From: a bacterium BMS3Abin06
GTDB lineage: Bacteria > Nitrospirota > Thermodesulfovibrionia > UBA6902
NCBI GenBank assembly: GCA_002897895.1
Contig: BDSY01000080.1
Coordinates: 1-52,815 of the forward strand
Direction: 5' to 3'
DNA: 52,815 nt
Below, in pieces: positions 17,281 to 25,907 of this stretch (the stretch's first letter is position 1; every line of letters starts with the position of its first letter). The notes below the pieces were generated by a model, which had not been told where the DNA came from, did not search any database, and saw only the letters and a list, made by a program, of their open reading frames with translations. The position numbers and the translations under genes were made by a program.

Positions 17281-17315
17281 AAAAAACAAGCGGCGGAATA
17301 ATGCTCCGCCGCCTG
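17281..17315 (-). terminator. Rho-independent terminator after the major pilin gene
   Basis: On the minus strand GCGGCGGA (17305-17312 region) and TCCGCCGC (17290-17297 region) form an 8-bp GC-rich stem with a 7-nt loop, followed by TTGTTTTTT. It lies between the pilin stop and the ATG of the GT-C gene (17272), so the GT-C gene depends on read-through or its own promoter. Confidence 0.85.
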
Positions 17316-17337
17316 TTAATCAAAGTGAGTAAACGGT

Positions 17338-17877
17338 TTACCTGGCAAAAACAGCTGTGCTGAATATGGGAGACGTAGTGCCCTCTCCAAATGCTACAAT
17401 ATTGACTGAACGAGTGCCATTATTTGTTAGTCCAACAGTTCCTGCTGTTGTGTTATTAGCCACAAATAGCGGACCTCCGGTAAAAGGACTTGTTTCATTT
17501 TTGCCTGCATGGTGAGCTACAATTAGAGCTATGATACCATCCACGCTCTCGGTATAGGTGGTATTTGCCATTCCATTATATATTGCGGAGCAAGTGCGTC
17601 CTGTAAGTGGGGTGCCAAGTTCATAACAAGTTTCGGTTCCGGTTGCATCCAGCAGAATAAACGGATCGCCGGCAATATATGAATCAAGGACTCCCAGCAC
17701 CTCGGATACTGATCCCTTTGCGCTTGCTTCAACAGCCCTGACCCTTGCTTTCTCTCTCTGTCCTATATATGCCGGGACAGCGATGGCTGCCAGGATGCCG
17801 ATAATCGCAACGACTATCAGCAGCTCAATAAGTGTGAAACCTTTTTGCTCTTTCAGATTGTTGACTGCTTTGTACAT
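17338..17877 (-). CDS. pilA: Type IV major pilin-like protein
   Basis: The 179-residue protein has the canonical prepilin end: leader MYKAVNNLKEQKG, cleavage before FTLIELLIVV, Glu at +5, and a hydrophobic N-terminal helix to about residue 37. The globular domain has one cysteine pair (TCYELG and RTCSAIY) and many Thr, Asn and Ser (NNTTAGTVGLTNNGT), possible sites of O-linked sugar. AAGGAGG lies 7 bp before ATG 17877. A strong terminator follows. Assembly genes (pilB, C, D) are not in the window. Calling it the major pilin is based on the canonical motif and strong expression signals. Confidence 0.85.
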   Translation of the reverse strand: MYKAVNNLKEQKGFTLIELLIVVAIIGILAAIAVPAYIGQREKARVRAVEASAKGSVSEVLGVLDSYIAGDPFILLDATGTETCYELGTPLTGRTCSAIYNGMANTTYTESVDGIIALIVAHHAGKNETSPFTGGPLFVANNTTAGTVGLTNNGTRSVNIVAFGEGTTSPIFSTAVFAR

Positions 17878-18232
17878 TTAAATCCTCCTTCTTTGAGTCT
17901 GGTTTTCAGGTCAATGAAATTGACCCGGCACTGCTTTTTCTGTTTAATCAATCACCCCCTCCTTATAAATAATTTTAGTAGTCAAGTTGTTGTTACGCTT
18001 TATATAAGCATTTTTTGTACCAGCAGGGAGGTTAGACAAAATAGCAATAATAACAGCAAGTTACGATTTGCCGGATTCCCGGCCTGCAAAAACCGGCCAT
18101 AAACAATTTGTCTTAACTGACATTTTTTGTCAGTGCAATGGCACCCTCCTCCCAGGGAAAGATGGTAAAAGTTGACAATAATTGTTCGATGAATTAATTT
18201 AGGTTTTATTTTTCTTATTTCTGCGGATATTA
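17878..18232. other. Divergent intergenic region between pilA and the peptide transporter
   Basis: This 355-bp region contains no gene. It holds the pilA ribosome site, a 7-bp palindrome ACTGACA/TGTCAGT with a 5-nt T loop (18116-18134) that could be an operator, GC-rich inverted repeats near 18070-18097, and a putative promoter for the rightward gene. Confidence 0.5.
18172..18200 (+). promoter_or_regulatory. Putative sigma-70 promoter for the peptide-binding protein gene
   Basis: A consensus TTGACA (18172-18177) is followed by a 17-bp spacer and TAATTT (18195-18200), a moderate -10. The gene starts at 18233. No good ribosome site is visible between them. Confidence 0.45.
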
Positions 18233-19870
18233 ATGAAAAGAGTAATTGTTACATTTCTATTATTGTCAGTCATCGTTTTCACTAATAACGAAGGCATGGC
18301 GGCTGAGACATCCGGCATGGCTTCCGGCGCGCTGGAACAACCTGCATATGGAGATGCAATAGTTGCAGCCCTCAGCGGCAACCCCAGCGTTTTAATCCCC
18401 ATGCTTGCAGGTGACAGCGCTTCACATGACGTGGCCGGGTTGATCTTTAACGGCCTTGTCAAGTATGACACTGATCTCAGTGTCACAGGCGACCTGGCAG
18501 AGTCATGGGAGATTTCCCCGGACGGGCTGGTAATTACCTTTCACCTGAAAAAAGGCATTAAATGGACGGACGGGGTTGAGTTTACCGCAGATGATGTGAT
18601 GTTCGGCTATAAGACGATTATTGATGAAAAAACAGCGACCCCTTATAAAGGAGATTACCTCCAGGTCAAAAAAGCCGAGGTGCTCGACCGCTATACATTC
18701 AGGGTTGCCTATGACAAGCCTTTTGCCCCTGCCCTGACTACCTGGGGAAGTCTTGTTGTTCTCCCAAAACATCTTCTTGAAGGAAAGGATATAACCAAAA
18801 GCAAATTTGCGCGCAACCCGGTCGGAATGGGGCCTTATAAACTGAAAAAATGGGCTGCGGGCCAGGAAGTGGTTCTTGACTCAAACCGGGATTATTTCGA
18901 AGGCAGGCCCTTTATAGACAGGTATATTTACAGGATAATCCCTGACCCGGCAACACAGTTTATTGAACTCCGGGCAGGCGGTCTTGACAGGATGGGTCTG
19001 ACGCCCATTCAATATAAAAAGCAGACCGACAACGAATTTTTCAGAAAAAATTTCCGGAAATTCCGTTACCCGGTTCCTTCATATACTTATATGGGGTTTA
19101 ATCTCAGGCATCCGTGGTTCAAGGATAAACGTGTAAGACAGGCGATAGCATATGCCATTGACAAGGAAGAGATTGTAGATGTTGTATTATTCGGTCTCGG
19201 ACGCCCTGCTACAGGGCCTTATGTCCCGGGAACATGGTATTATAATCCGGATGTCAGGCAGTATGAATATGATATTAACAAGGCGCAAAGGCTTCTCAAA
19301 GAGGCGGGATGGAGCGATACCGACAACAACGGTATCCTGGATAAGGACGGCAAGCCTTTTGAATTTACGATTCTCACGAATATGGGCAACAACCTCCGCA
19401 AGAACACTGCAACAATAATACAGTGGCGACTGCGGAAAATAGGCATCAATGTAAGGATCAGGCTGCTTGAGTGGAGCGCCTTCATAAATGAATTTATTGA
19501 TAAAAGGCGTTTTGAAATGGTAATCCTCGGCTGGAGCTTAGGGTTTGAGCCTGACCAGTACGATATCTGGCATTCAAGCAAGACAGGTGAGAAGGAGTTT
19601 AATTTTGTAAGCTACAGCAACCCGGATGTGGATGAGCTCCTTGAGAAAGGCAGGAGAACCTTTGATATTGAGAAGAGGAAAAAGGCATATTACAGGATTC
19701 AGGAAATCCTTGCAGATGAGCTGCCTTATATCTTTTTATATGTGCCTGATGCTACACCTGTTGTGCATTCAAGGTTTAAAGGCATCAAGCCCACGACAAT
19801 AGGCATAGGATATAATCTTCATGAATGGTATGTGCCGAAGAATCTGCAGCGGTACAGCATAAAACCTTAG
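18233..19870 (+). CDS. Peptide ABC transporter substrate-binding protein (SBP family 5)
   Basis: The 545-residue protein has a Sec signal peptide (MKRVIVTFLLLSVIVFTNNE) cleaved near GMAAE. The OppA/DppA fold follows: GLVKYDTDLSVTGDLAESWE, HLKKGIKWTDGVEFTADDV (the family 5 signature region), and VRQAIAYAIDKEEIVD. It binds oligopeptides or similar ligands in the periplasm for the permeases encoded next. No ATPase genes (oppD/oppF) follow, so they must lie elsewhere. Its stop codon abuts inverted-repeat element C. Ligand identity cannot be read from sequence. Confidence 0.93.
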   Translation: MKRVIVTFLLLSVIVFTNNEGMAAETSGMASGALEQPAYGDAIVAALSGNPSVLIPMLAGDSASHDVAGLIFNGLVKYDTDLSVTGDLAESWEISPDGLVITFHLKKGIKWTDGVEFTADDVMFGYKTIIDEKTATPYKGDYLQVKKAEVLDRYTFRVAYDKPFAPALTTWGSLVVLPKHLLEGKDITKSKFARNPVGMGPYKLKKWAAGQEVVLDSNRDYFEGRPFIDRYIYRIIPDPATQFIELRAGGLDRMGLTPIQYKKQTDNEFFRKNFRKFRYPVPSYTYMGFNLRHPWFKDKRVRQAIAYAIDKEEIVDVVLFGLGRPATGPYVPGTWYYNPDVRQYEYDINKAQRLLKEAGWSDTDNNGILDKDGKPFEFTILTNMGNNLRKNTATIIQWRLRKIGINVRIRLLEWSAFINEFIDKRRFEMVILGWSLGFEPDQYDIWHSSKTGEKEFNFVSYSNPDVDELLEKGRRTFDIEKRKKAYYRIQEILADELPYIFLYVPDATPVVHSRFKGIKPTTIGIGYNLHEWYVPKNLQRYSIKP

Positions 19871-20002
19871 TAACTATTCAGGCAGGCACAAAGGCACATA
19901 GTGACAAAGGCACAAAGTGGAAAAAAGGATAAAAAACATTTCTTGTATTTCTGTAACCCTTTGTGCCTATGTGCCTTTGCCACTTTGCACCTGAGCAGTT
20001 AC
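19870..20002. mobile_element. MITE-like inverted-repeat element C built of octamer units (133 bp)
   Basis: The ends read GTAACTATTCAGG (from 19870) and, on the other strand, GTAACTGCTCAGG (from 20002). Each arm then carries four 8-bp units: GGCACAAA, GGCACATA, GTGACAAA, GGCACAAA on the left (19885-19916), and TTTGTGCC, TATGTGCC, TTTGCCAC, TTTGCACC on the right (19960-19991). The centre is AT-rich. It fills almost the whole gap between the binding-protein and permease genes. Confidence 0.75.
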
Positions 20003-20011
20003 AAACCTTAA

Positions 20012-21010
20012 ATGACAATTTATCTGCTAAAAAGATTCCTTGAGATGATCCCGACCTTTTTCGGGATCACACTGCTTTCGTTCTTTATCATACATCTGGC
20101 GCCTGGAAAGCCCACTGATCTGCTTTCTGAGATGAATCCGAAAATCACGCCCGAGGCAAGGGAAAAGCTTGAGCAGTTATACGGGCTTGACAAGCCCATA
20201 GCCGTTCAATACGGGATGTGGCTGAAAAGGGTTGTGAAACTGGATTTCGGTGAATCATTTTCAACAGACAGAAGACCTGTCATGGAAAAGATATGGGATC
20301 CCGAACAGCCGCTGCTTGACAGGAGACTCTTTGTAACATTTTCAATTAATGTCCTTTCCATGTTGATTATTTTCCTTATTGCAATCCCCATCGGCATATC
20401 TTCTGCAACCCACAGGTATTCGCTGTTTGACAAGATCACGACAACATCCGTGTTCATTGGATTTGCAACCCCCGGATTCTGGCTTGCCCTGCTACTGATA
20501 ATGCTGTTCGGCCTGCACCTTGACTGGCTCCCGATTTCACAGCTCAAGTCCATGGATTATGACTCCCTCTCCATGTCAGGTAAGATATGGGACAGGACAC
20601 GACATCTTATTCTCCCTGTTTTTGTCTCTTCTTTCGGGGGGATTGCAGGCCTTTCCCGGTATATGAGGAGCAGTATGCTCGAAGTTATAAGGCAGGATTA
20701 TATAACCACTGCACGGGCAAAAGGCCTTCCTGAGACAAAAGTTATTTATAAGCACGGCCTGAGAAATGCGCTTTTGCCTATTATTACCCTGCTCGGTCTT
20801 TCGGTTCCGGGGCTGATAGGCGGCAGTGTTATATTTGAACAGATATTCGGGATTCCCGGCATGGGGGCATTATTTTATATGAGTGTTATGATGAGGGACT
20901 ATCCACTGGTTATGGCTATTTTAACAATCGGCGCAATATTAACCTTGATCGGCAATCTGCTGGCGGACATCGGTTATATGTTTGCAGACCCGAGAATAAG
21001 GGTAAAGTAA
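20012..21010 (+). CDS. Peptide ABC transporter permease (DppB/OppB type)
   Basis: The 332-residue inner-membrane protein starts with [20 protein letters not shown], the N-terminal signature of DppB-like permeases, and has six helices. The EAA loop reads [20 protein letters not shown], followed by [15 protein letters not shown]; it contacts the ATPase subunits. The next gene begins 2 bp after its stop. Element C lies between it and the binding-protein gene, so read-through must cross a strong inverted repeat. Confidence 0.94.
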   Translation: MTIYLLKRFLEMIPTFFGITLLSFFIIHLAPGKPTDLLSEMNPKITPEAREKLEQLYGLDKPIAVQYGMWLKRVVKLDFGESFSTDRRPVMEKIWDPEQPLLDRRLFVTFSINVLSMLIIFLIAIPIGISSATHRYSLFDKITTTSVFIGFATPGFWLALLLIMLFGLHLDWLPISQLKSMDYDSLSMSGKIWDRTRHLILPVFVSSFGGIAGLSRYMRSSMLEVIRQDYITTARAKGLPETKVIYKHGLRNALLPIITLLGLSVPGLIGGSVIFEQIFGIPGMGALFYMSVMMRDYPLVMAILTIGAILTLIGNLLADIGYMFADPRIRVK

Positions 21011-21012
21011 GT

Positions 21013-21939
21013 ATGCACTCCGAATCTCCAGGCAAACTCTTATGGAAGAGATTCAGGAAAAACAAACTTGCCGTGGCCGGCGGGGTTATGGTGCTGTGGC
21101 TTTTTCTGATTGCAGTGTTTGCCCCTTTTATTTCTCCATATGACCCATCCGGGATCGACAGGAAGCAGATACTCGATGCCCCGAGCATGCAACATCCTTT
21201 CGGGACCGACGACCTCGGCAGGGACGTGCTGTCGAGAATGATATACGGCTGCAAGATATCGCTTGCAGTCGGCGTTGTCGCAATCGGCATAGCCACTTTT
21301 ATAGGCCTGCTGGTCGGCGCGCTTTCAGGATATTACGGCGGCTGGATTGACAGGATAGTCATGAGGTTCATTGATGTCATGCTTTCAATACCGACATTTT
21401 TTTTAATTCTCGCGGTAGTGGCGTATATTGATCCGAATTTGTGGAACGAGATACTGCCGGGATGGGTGACGAAATTTCTTGAGGAAGCCATCATGGACCC
21501 GAATATCCTGAATATCATGATAGTAATCGGCCTTACTTCATGGATGGGGGTGGCGCGGCTTGTCAGGGCGGAATTTTTATCTCTGAAAGAAAGGGAATAT
21601 ATTCTTGCTGCAAGGACGCTGGGCGCCGGTGATTTGAGGATAATTTTCAGTCATATTATGGTAAACAGCATGGCGCCGGTTTTTGTCTCAGCCGTTCTCG
21701 GCGTGGCCGCGGCAATTCTGATAGAATCAGCGTTGAGCTTTCTCGGCCTGGGCGTTCAGCCGCCGACCCCGAGCTGGGGGAATATCCTTGCGCTCGGCAA
21801 GGACAACATTGAAATAGCCTGGTGGCTTTCGGTCTTTCCCGGCATGGCTATTTTGATAACCGTGCTCAGTTATAATCTTGTGGGCGAAGGCCTGCGCGAT
21901 GCGCTTGACCCCCGGTTATGGGGCAGCGGCAATCAATAA
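21013..21939 (+). CDS. Peptide ABC transporter permease (DppC/OppC type)
   Basis: The 308-residue partner permease has the DppC N-terminal domain (HPFGTDDLGRDVLSRMIYG), six helices, the EAA loop EREYILAARTLGAGDLRIIF, and the C-terminal ALSFLGLGVQPPTPSWG. It forms the membrane channel together with the preceding protein. ATG 21013 lies 2 bp after the upstream stop, implying translational coupling. No ATPase gene follows; the 235 bp downstream hold no gene. Confidence 0.94.
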   Translation: MHSESPGKLLWKRFRKNKLAVAGGVMVLWLFLIAVFAPFISPYDPSGIDRKQILDAPSMQHPFGTDDLGRDVLSRMIYGCKISLAVGVVAIGIATFIGLLVGALSGYYGGWIDRIVMRFIDVMLSIPTFFLILAVVAYIDPNLWNEILPGWVTKFLEEAIMDPNILNIMIVIGLTSWMGVARLVRAEFLSLKEREYILAARTLGAGDLRIIFSHIMVNSMAPVFVSAVLGVAAAILIESALSFLGLGVQPPTPSWGNILALGKDNIEIAWWLSVFPGMAILITVLSYNLVGEGLRDALDPRLWGSGNQ

Positions 21940-22174
21940 AATGCTTGATACTTTTCCTGAACCGGATGTCCCAACCTTCATTTTATGTAACTGCTTGAAA
22001 AACAAAGCAAAACCCACTTTTTTGTCCAATCATGTAGTCATGTATACCCGATATTTTTTCCGTACATGAACAAAAAAAATTTATAGGTTATTATAATAAG
22101 ACACTATTTCATTTCATGTTTTTTCATAACTTGCGATTATGCTGAGTCTAAGCAAACAATAACGGAGGCTTTAA

Positions 22175-22690
22175 ATGAAATACAAGGGACTTATTCTGAT
22201 AGTTATCATAGCAATTGGAGCCGCTTTATTATTCCTTCTTCCTGAAACTAAAACATATGAAGAAGTTGCGTCTGTCGACAAGCCCGCCCCTGAGTTTGAA
22301 CTAAGGGATTCAGACGGGAACATCTGGAAGCTCTCAGACCAGAGGGGCAAAGTAGTGTTTCTAAATTTCTGGGCAACCTGGTGTCCGGAGTGTAAATCCG
22401 AGATGCCTTCAAAAGAAACCCTTTTCAAAAAAATGCAGGGGAAACCCTTTCAGATGCTCAGTATTCTTTTCAGGGATGATCCGGCAAATCTGCCCGACTT
22501 TTACAAAAAGCATACTGTCAGCATGCCGACTCTCATAAGCCCTGATAACGAAGCCGCAAAATTATACGGAATTACGGGAGTCCCCGAAACCTTTATTATA
22601 GACAAAGAAGGCATTGTCAGAGAGAAATTAGTCGGGCGAAGGCAATGGGAAGAAGATGAAAATATTGCCCTGATTGAAAAGTGGTTGTAG
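22175..22690 (+). CDS. TlpA/ResA-type thioredoxin-fold protein
   Basis: The 171-residue protein has an uncleaved N-terminal membrane anchor (LILIVIIAIGAALLFLLPE), then a thioredoxin fold in the periplasm. The redox motif is WATWCPECKSEMPS (CPEC), and the cis-proline region is ITGVPETFIIDKEG. ResA/TlpA proteins keep cysteines reduced, often for cytochrome c maturation or metal-site assembly. ACGGAGG precedes ATG 22175. The following Fe-S gene starts 4 bp after its stop, so the two are probably co-translated. Confidence 0.9.
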   Translation: MKYKGLILIVIIAIGAALLFLLPETKTYEEVASVDKPAPEFELRDSDGNIWKLSDQRGKVVFLNFWATWCPECKSEMPSKETLFKKMQGKPFQMLSILFRDDPANLPDFYKKHTVSMPTLISPDNEAAKLYGITGVPETFIIDKEGIVREKLVGRRQWEEDENIALIEKWL

Positions 22691-22694
22691 CAGT

Positions 22695-23351
22695 ATGTAT
22701 GACGAACTGAAAACGATTGCACTTTCTGCAGGCGCAACCGCATTCGGAGTGGGTCACGTAGAAGACTTGAGAACCCATTATGATGCCCTCCCCCTGGATC
22801 AGACCGAAGGCATGGCGCACGGCATTTCTATCGGCATCAGAGTTTCCTCTTCGGTTCTGAAAAGCTGTATCATAGGTCCTACCCGCCTTTACCTGCATCA
22901 TTACAGGATGATAAACTGGGTGCTCGATCAGACTACTCTGAGAATATCGCTTGCTATCCAGGACAAGGGATATAATGCCCTGCCGATTCCTGCAAGCCAG
23001 ATAGTCGACTGGGAAAAGCAGACAGCCCATCTTTCGCATAAAATGATTGCTCTTCGCGCCGGTATTGGATGGATTGGAAGAAACAACATGCTCGTCCATT
23101 CTGACTGTGGTTCCAAAATAAGAATTGCCACTGTGCTTACAGACATGCCGCTTAAAACTGATTCTCCCATAGAGAGAGACTGTGGAGAATGCAAGAAATG
23201 TATTGAGATTTGTCCTGTCTCCGCAATCAAGGAATCGTATAAAGACTGGAACAAGGTTGCATGTCTTGAGAAATTAAAATATTTTGCCAAGGCGCATAAT
23301 GTAGGCCAGTATATTTGCGGGCTCTGTGTTAAGGTATGCAATCCGTCTTAA
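22695..23351 (+). CDS. QueG-like 4Fe-4S double-cluster protein, short form
   Basis: I used ATG 22695 (218 residues), which follows the TlpA-like stop by 4 bp. The C-terminal half carries two Fe-S motifs: CGECKKCIEICPVSAI, and CGLCVKVCNPS at the very end. AGIGWIGRNNMLVH is the conserved segment of epoxyqueuosine-reductase-like proteins. True QueG is about 350-380 residues and binds cobalamin; this short form ends right after the second cluster and lacks the HEAT-like tail. Many such proteins are uncharacterised, so queuosine synthesis should not be assumed. Confidence 0.75.
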   Translation: MYDELKTIALSAGATAFGVGHVEDLRTHYDALPLDQTEGMAHGISIGIRVSSSVLKSCIIGPTRLYLHHYRMINWVLDQTTLRISLAIQDKGYNALPIPASQIVDWEKQTAHLSHKMIALRAGIGWIGRNNMLVHSDCGSKIRIATVLTDMPLKTDSPIERDCGECKKCIEICPVSAIKESYKDWNKVACLEKLKYFAKAHNVGQYICGLCVKVCNPS

Positions 23352-23382
23352 TTTCTTTTCTTTTTACATGAATCTTTCTCAC

Positions 23383-24048
23383 CTAATCTTTCAGGTGATA
23401 TAAATATTCCACTAATTCATGCATCAGTGTAGAGGGGTCATCTCTTCCATTTTCTTGCGCTTGTTTAAGTGCCTGCTTGCTTCTATCAATCGCCTGAGTT
23501 GTTTGAGATTTTATTTCATTGTATGTATTGGTATTGCCTTTAGAGTAGGCAGGAAAATATTTCTTTAAATAATCAATTAAATTTGCACAAGCGCTTTTTG
23601 CTCCAGTAACTACAAATGGCTTAGTTGTAAATTCATAATGCAGAAGCAGCCAATATTCAAAGCAGGGTACAGATATGATGGCCTTAAATATATTTTTAGG
23701 CTTTGCTTTTTCAACTTCATCAAGTGCACGCGTATAACTTGCATGTGAATCTTTATCAAAAACGCAGAATACCCGGTCAAATGCTTCCCCCGTACGCTTT
23801 TCCTTGTTGTATCGTTTCTTTGAATGTTCAACTACACTGATAGGGCTGGAACCACTATCACCATCCACTTCGACATTCGCTGTGTTCAACTCAAGAAAAT
23901 CAATCAGGTTACGTAAGTAGTTCGGCTCTGTTTTGGCGCCTTCACAGACAATAAGCACTCGGTCATAACTGGCGCGTCGGGCTCGTTTGCGTGCCAGGTC
24001 GTGTGCCATTCTTGCTTTGCGTTTGTGAAAAAGCTCATCGCTGCCCAC
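23383..24048 (-). CDS. rloB: RloB-family protein (AbiLii-like), Toprim-like effector candidate
   Basis: The 221-residue protein matches RloB. Its first conserved block is VLIVCEGAKTEPNYL, with a Glu in the position of the Toprim catalytic Glu. The second is FCVFDKDSH, a DxD-like pair, followed by SVPCFEYWLLLHYE. It starts with GTG directly after the RloA stop (TGA-GTG), so translation is coupled. RloB/AbiLii partners of RloA/AbiLi act in abortive phage defence; the biochemical activity of this protein is inferred. Confidence 0.83.
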   Translation of the reverse strand: MGSDELFHKRKARMAHDLARKRARRASYDRVLIVCEGAKTEPNYLRNLIDFLELNTANVEVDGDSGSSPISVVEHSKKRYNKEKRTGEAFDRVFCVFDKDSHASYTRALDEVEKAKPKNIFKAIISVPCFEYWLLLHYEFTTKPFVVTGAKSACANLIDYLKKYFPAYSKGNTNTYNEIKSQTTQAIDRSKQALKQAQENGRDDPSTLMHELVEYLYHLKD

Positions 24049-25329
24049 TCAACACCCCATTGCCATTTTTACATTTTTTAAGTAAGGCAATGCGCCATAG
24101 CGACCTATCAGATAACCTCGCTCCAGATTTTCCACACCTTTACGTGGGCTAAAGTCTGTCAGCGGGTAGAGTTTTGATGATTGATCTTTGTCTTTTTCGC
24201 AGAACCAGATTTGATCTCTACGAAACACTTCCTGGTTAAGGATAGATGTATCGTGCGTTGTAAAGATGAGTTGTGCGTTTTTGGGGTTGGTTTCCCTACA
24301 ATGAAATAGGTTAATAAGAAACTTCACCATTAATGGGTGCAAATGGTCGTGCAGCTCATCAATAACAAGCACATAACCATTCTCCAGTGTATCTATCCAT
24401 GGTCCGGCGAGTGCAAAAATTTTCTGCGTGCCGTCAGATTCATTATCCATATCAAACAGAACCTTTTTTCCGCTCGTCAGAGAGTGGGCTGTTTTAACAT
24501 TTACAATGGACTGATCCCCGAATTTTTCTTCGATTTGCTTTTTGAGTTCATCCGGCATATCATCCGGCAGGTTTTCCTTGTTAAACTTTTCTTTTTTAAG
24601 TTGAATATCATCAATATCGACATCAGCAGCTTTTAGAAATCTAATAATTGTATTTTTTGTTTCTAAATTTTCACATAGTTTAATGGAAAAGCTTGGACTC
24701 CAAGCACCGATACCAGCAACATGAAGTGTTGAAGAAAACCATTTGAATACAGGTGTTAGCTGCTGATTGTTTAGTTGAATAGCTGTAGAAAGAAACAATG
24801 CATTAGAGCGTGTTGCAGCTTGCCATAGTTGCTTTTGTCCTGAAAGCTTCTCCATTTTCCCCCATACATAAGCCTGCGATTTCTCATCATAGGCTCGCTC
24901 AATCCATCTTTGTGGACGCCCCTTGGGATAAGCCAGCAGCCACTCTTCAATAATTCGCTCCTGCGTTACCGCAAATCCATACTGATAGCGAACCCCTTGG
25001 CTAACAAAGGTCACCTCAAATTCATTGGGCTTTTTTTTGCTTGTTTCGTCTAGTAAGAATGTCGTAACGGATAGCTTTTCTCCGGCTTGGCTTTCGCTAG
25101 CAGAACGCATTACGAGCCCCTTCATAAACTGTAATGCTTTAATGAAGTTGGACTTACCTGCTGCATTGGCACCATAGAGTGCACTGCTTCGCAGTAGCTC
25201 AGGTGTTGCGGGGGCTCCGGGGACAAAGGTGTTCGTACTTTTTAGTTCCTCACTTTTTGCTTTGACCAGACTCAATGTCGTCTGCTCTCGGATAGAGAGA
25301 TAATTTGTAACTTTAAATTCGATCAGCAT
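24049..25329 (-). CDS. rloA: RloA-family AAA ATPase (AbiLi-like) of a phage-defence pair
   Basis: The 426-residue ATPase has an ABC/SMC-like site: Walker A GANAAGKSNF at about residue 54, signature-like SDGTQKIFAL, Walker B YVLVIDELHDHLHP, and the H-loop FTTHD. The start MLIEFKVTNYLSI is typical of COG1106 AAA15 proteins. AAGGAGGG lies 9 bp before ATG 25329. Together with RloB it forms a two-gene AbiL-like unit, reminiscent of OLD or PARIS systems (ATPase plus Toprim). A probable transposase remnant lies on its promoter side. Confidence 0.86.
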   Translation of the reverse strand: MLIEFKVTNYLSIREQTTLSLVKAKSEELKSTNTFVPGAPATPELLRSSALYGANAAGKSNFIKALQFMKGLVMRSASESQAGEKLSVTTFLLDETSKKKPNEFEVTFVSQGVRYQYGFAVTQERIIEEWLLAYPKGRPQRWIERAYDEKSQAYVWGKMEKLSGQKQLWQAATRSNALFLSTAIQLNNQQLTPVFKWFSSTLHVAGIGAWSPSFSIKLCENLETKNTIIRFLKAADVDIDDIQLKKEKFNKENLPDDMPDELKKQIEEKFGDQSIVNVKTAHSLTSGKKVLFDMDNESDGTQKIFALAGPWIDTLENGYVLVIDELHDHLHPLMVKFLINLFHCRETNPKNAQLIFTTHDTSILNQEVFRRDQIWFCEKDKDQSSKLYPLTDFSPRKGVENLERGYLIGRYGALPYLKNVKMAMGC

Positions 25330-25907
25330 ATCAAAACACCCTCCTTAAGTAATTAACCCGGCTATTTTGCAAGATATTGTTAATAATAGCACATTAATTG
25401 CCATTTTGCACCATCTTTATTCTACCTTACAATAGTAACCGGATCATATCTTCTTAAAAGAGGATGAATCTATGTGCGGGGCATGACCGGCAATCTCTCG
25501 TACTTGGGCTTTCTCATTACTCATGACGAAATGCATATCCGTGACATGGAAACGATATGCACTAAAAAAGTGTCAAGAACAAAACGCCCTCCGGGCGAAT
25601 TCAACAATACATAACATCTTGATATTACGTACTTTTTCGATATTGAATGGTTAGAATATGTTGATTTTATTAAATGAACCGACTTTGATCCAAAAAATAT
25701 TCTGTAATATCAATAAGTTACCATATGCGGGATTTTATAATTTCCTATACATCAAGAAAACGGGGTCTGCCCTTGAAATTATCCTTTTTTATAAAATGAT
25801 CAAAAAACCATCAAGCATTACTCCTTCTCCCTCTTAAAACCAATCTTCCTTTACTTCTTCTCTGGAGGGGCCATTAATTTATATATTGCTTCAAAAACAA
25901 CAGCAAA
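25330..25907. other. 578-bp intergenic region with no intact gene
   Basis: The region is AT-rich. It contains the rloA ribosome site and a small GC palindrome (GCCCTCCGGGCG near 25587). On the plus strand a short open stretch near 25620-25676 could be a decayed coding fragment (HLDITYFFDIEWLEYVDFIK) but has no start or homologue that I recognise. No other signal is seen. Confidence 0.35.

Noticed and set aside
18070-18105. Sigma-54 promoter for pilA on the minus strand (TGGCCGG...TGC)
   Set aside because: The GG-to-GC spacing is 9 bp, one short of the strict requirement, and it lies about 200 bp from the gene.
21940-22174. Promoter at the TATAAT near 22090 for the TlpA-like gene
   Set aside because: The nearest -35-like sequence (TGAACA) is 19 bp away and weak; the AT-rich context makes a chance match likely.
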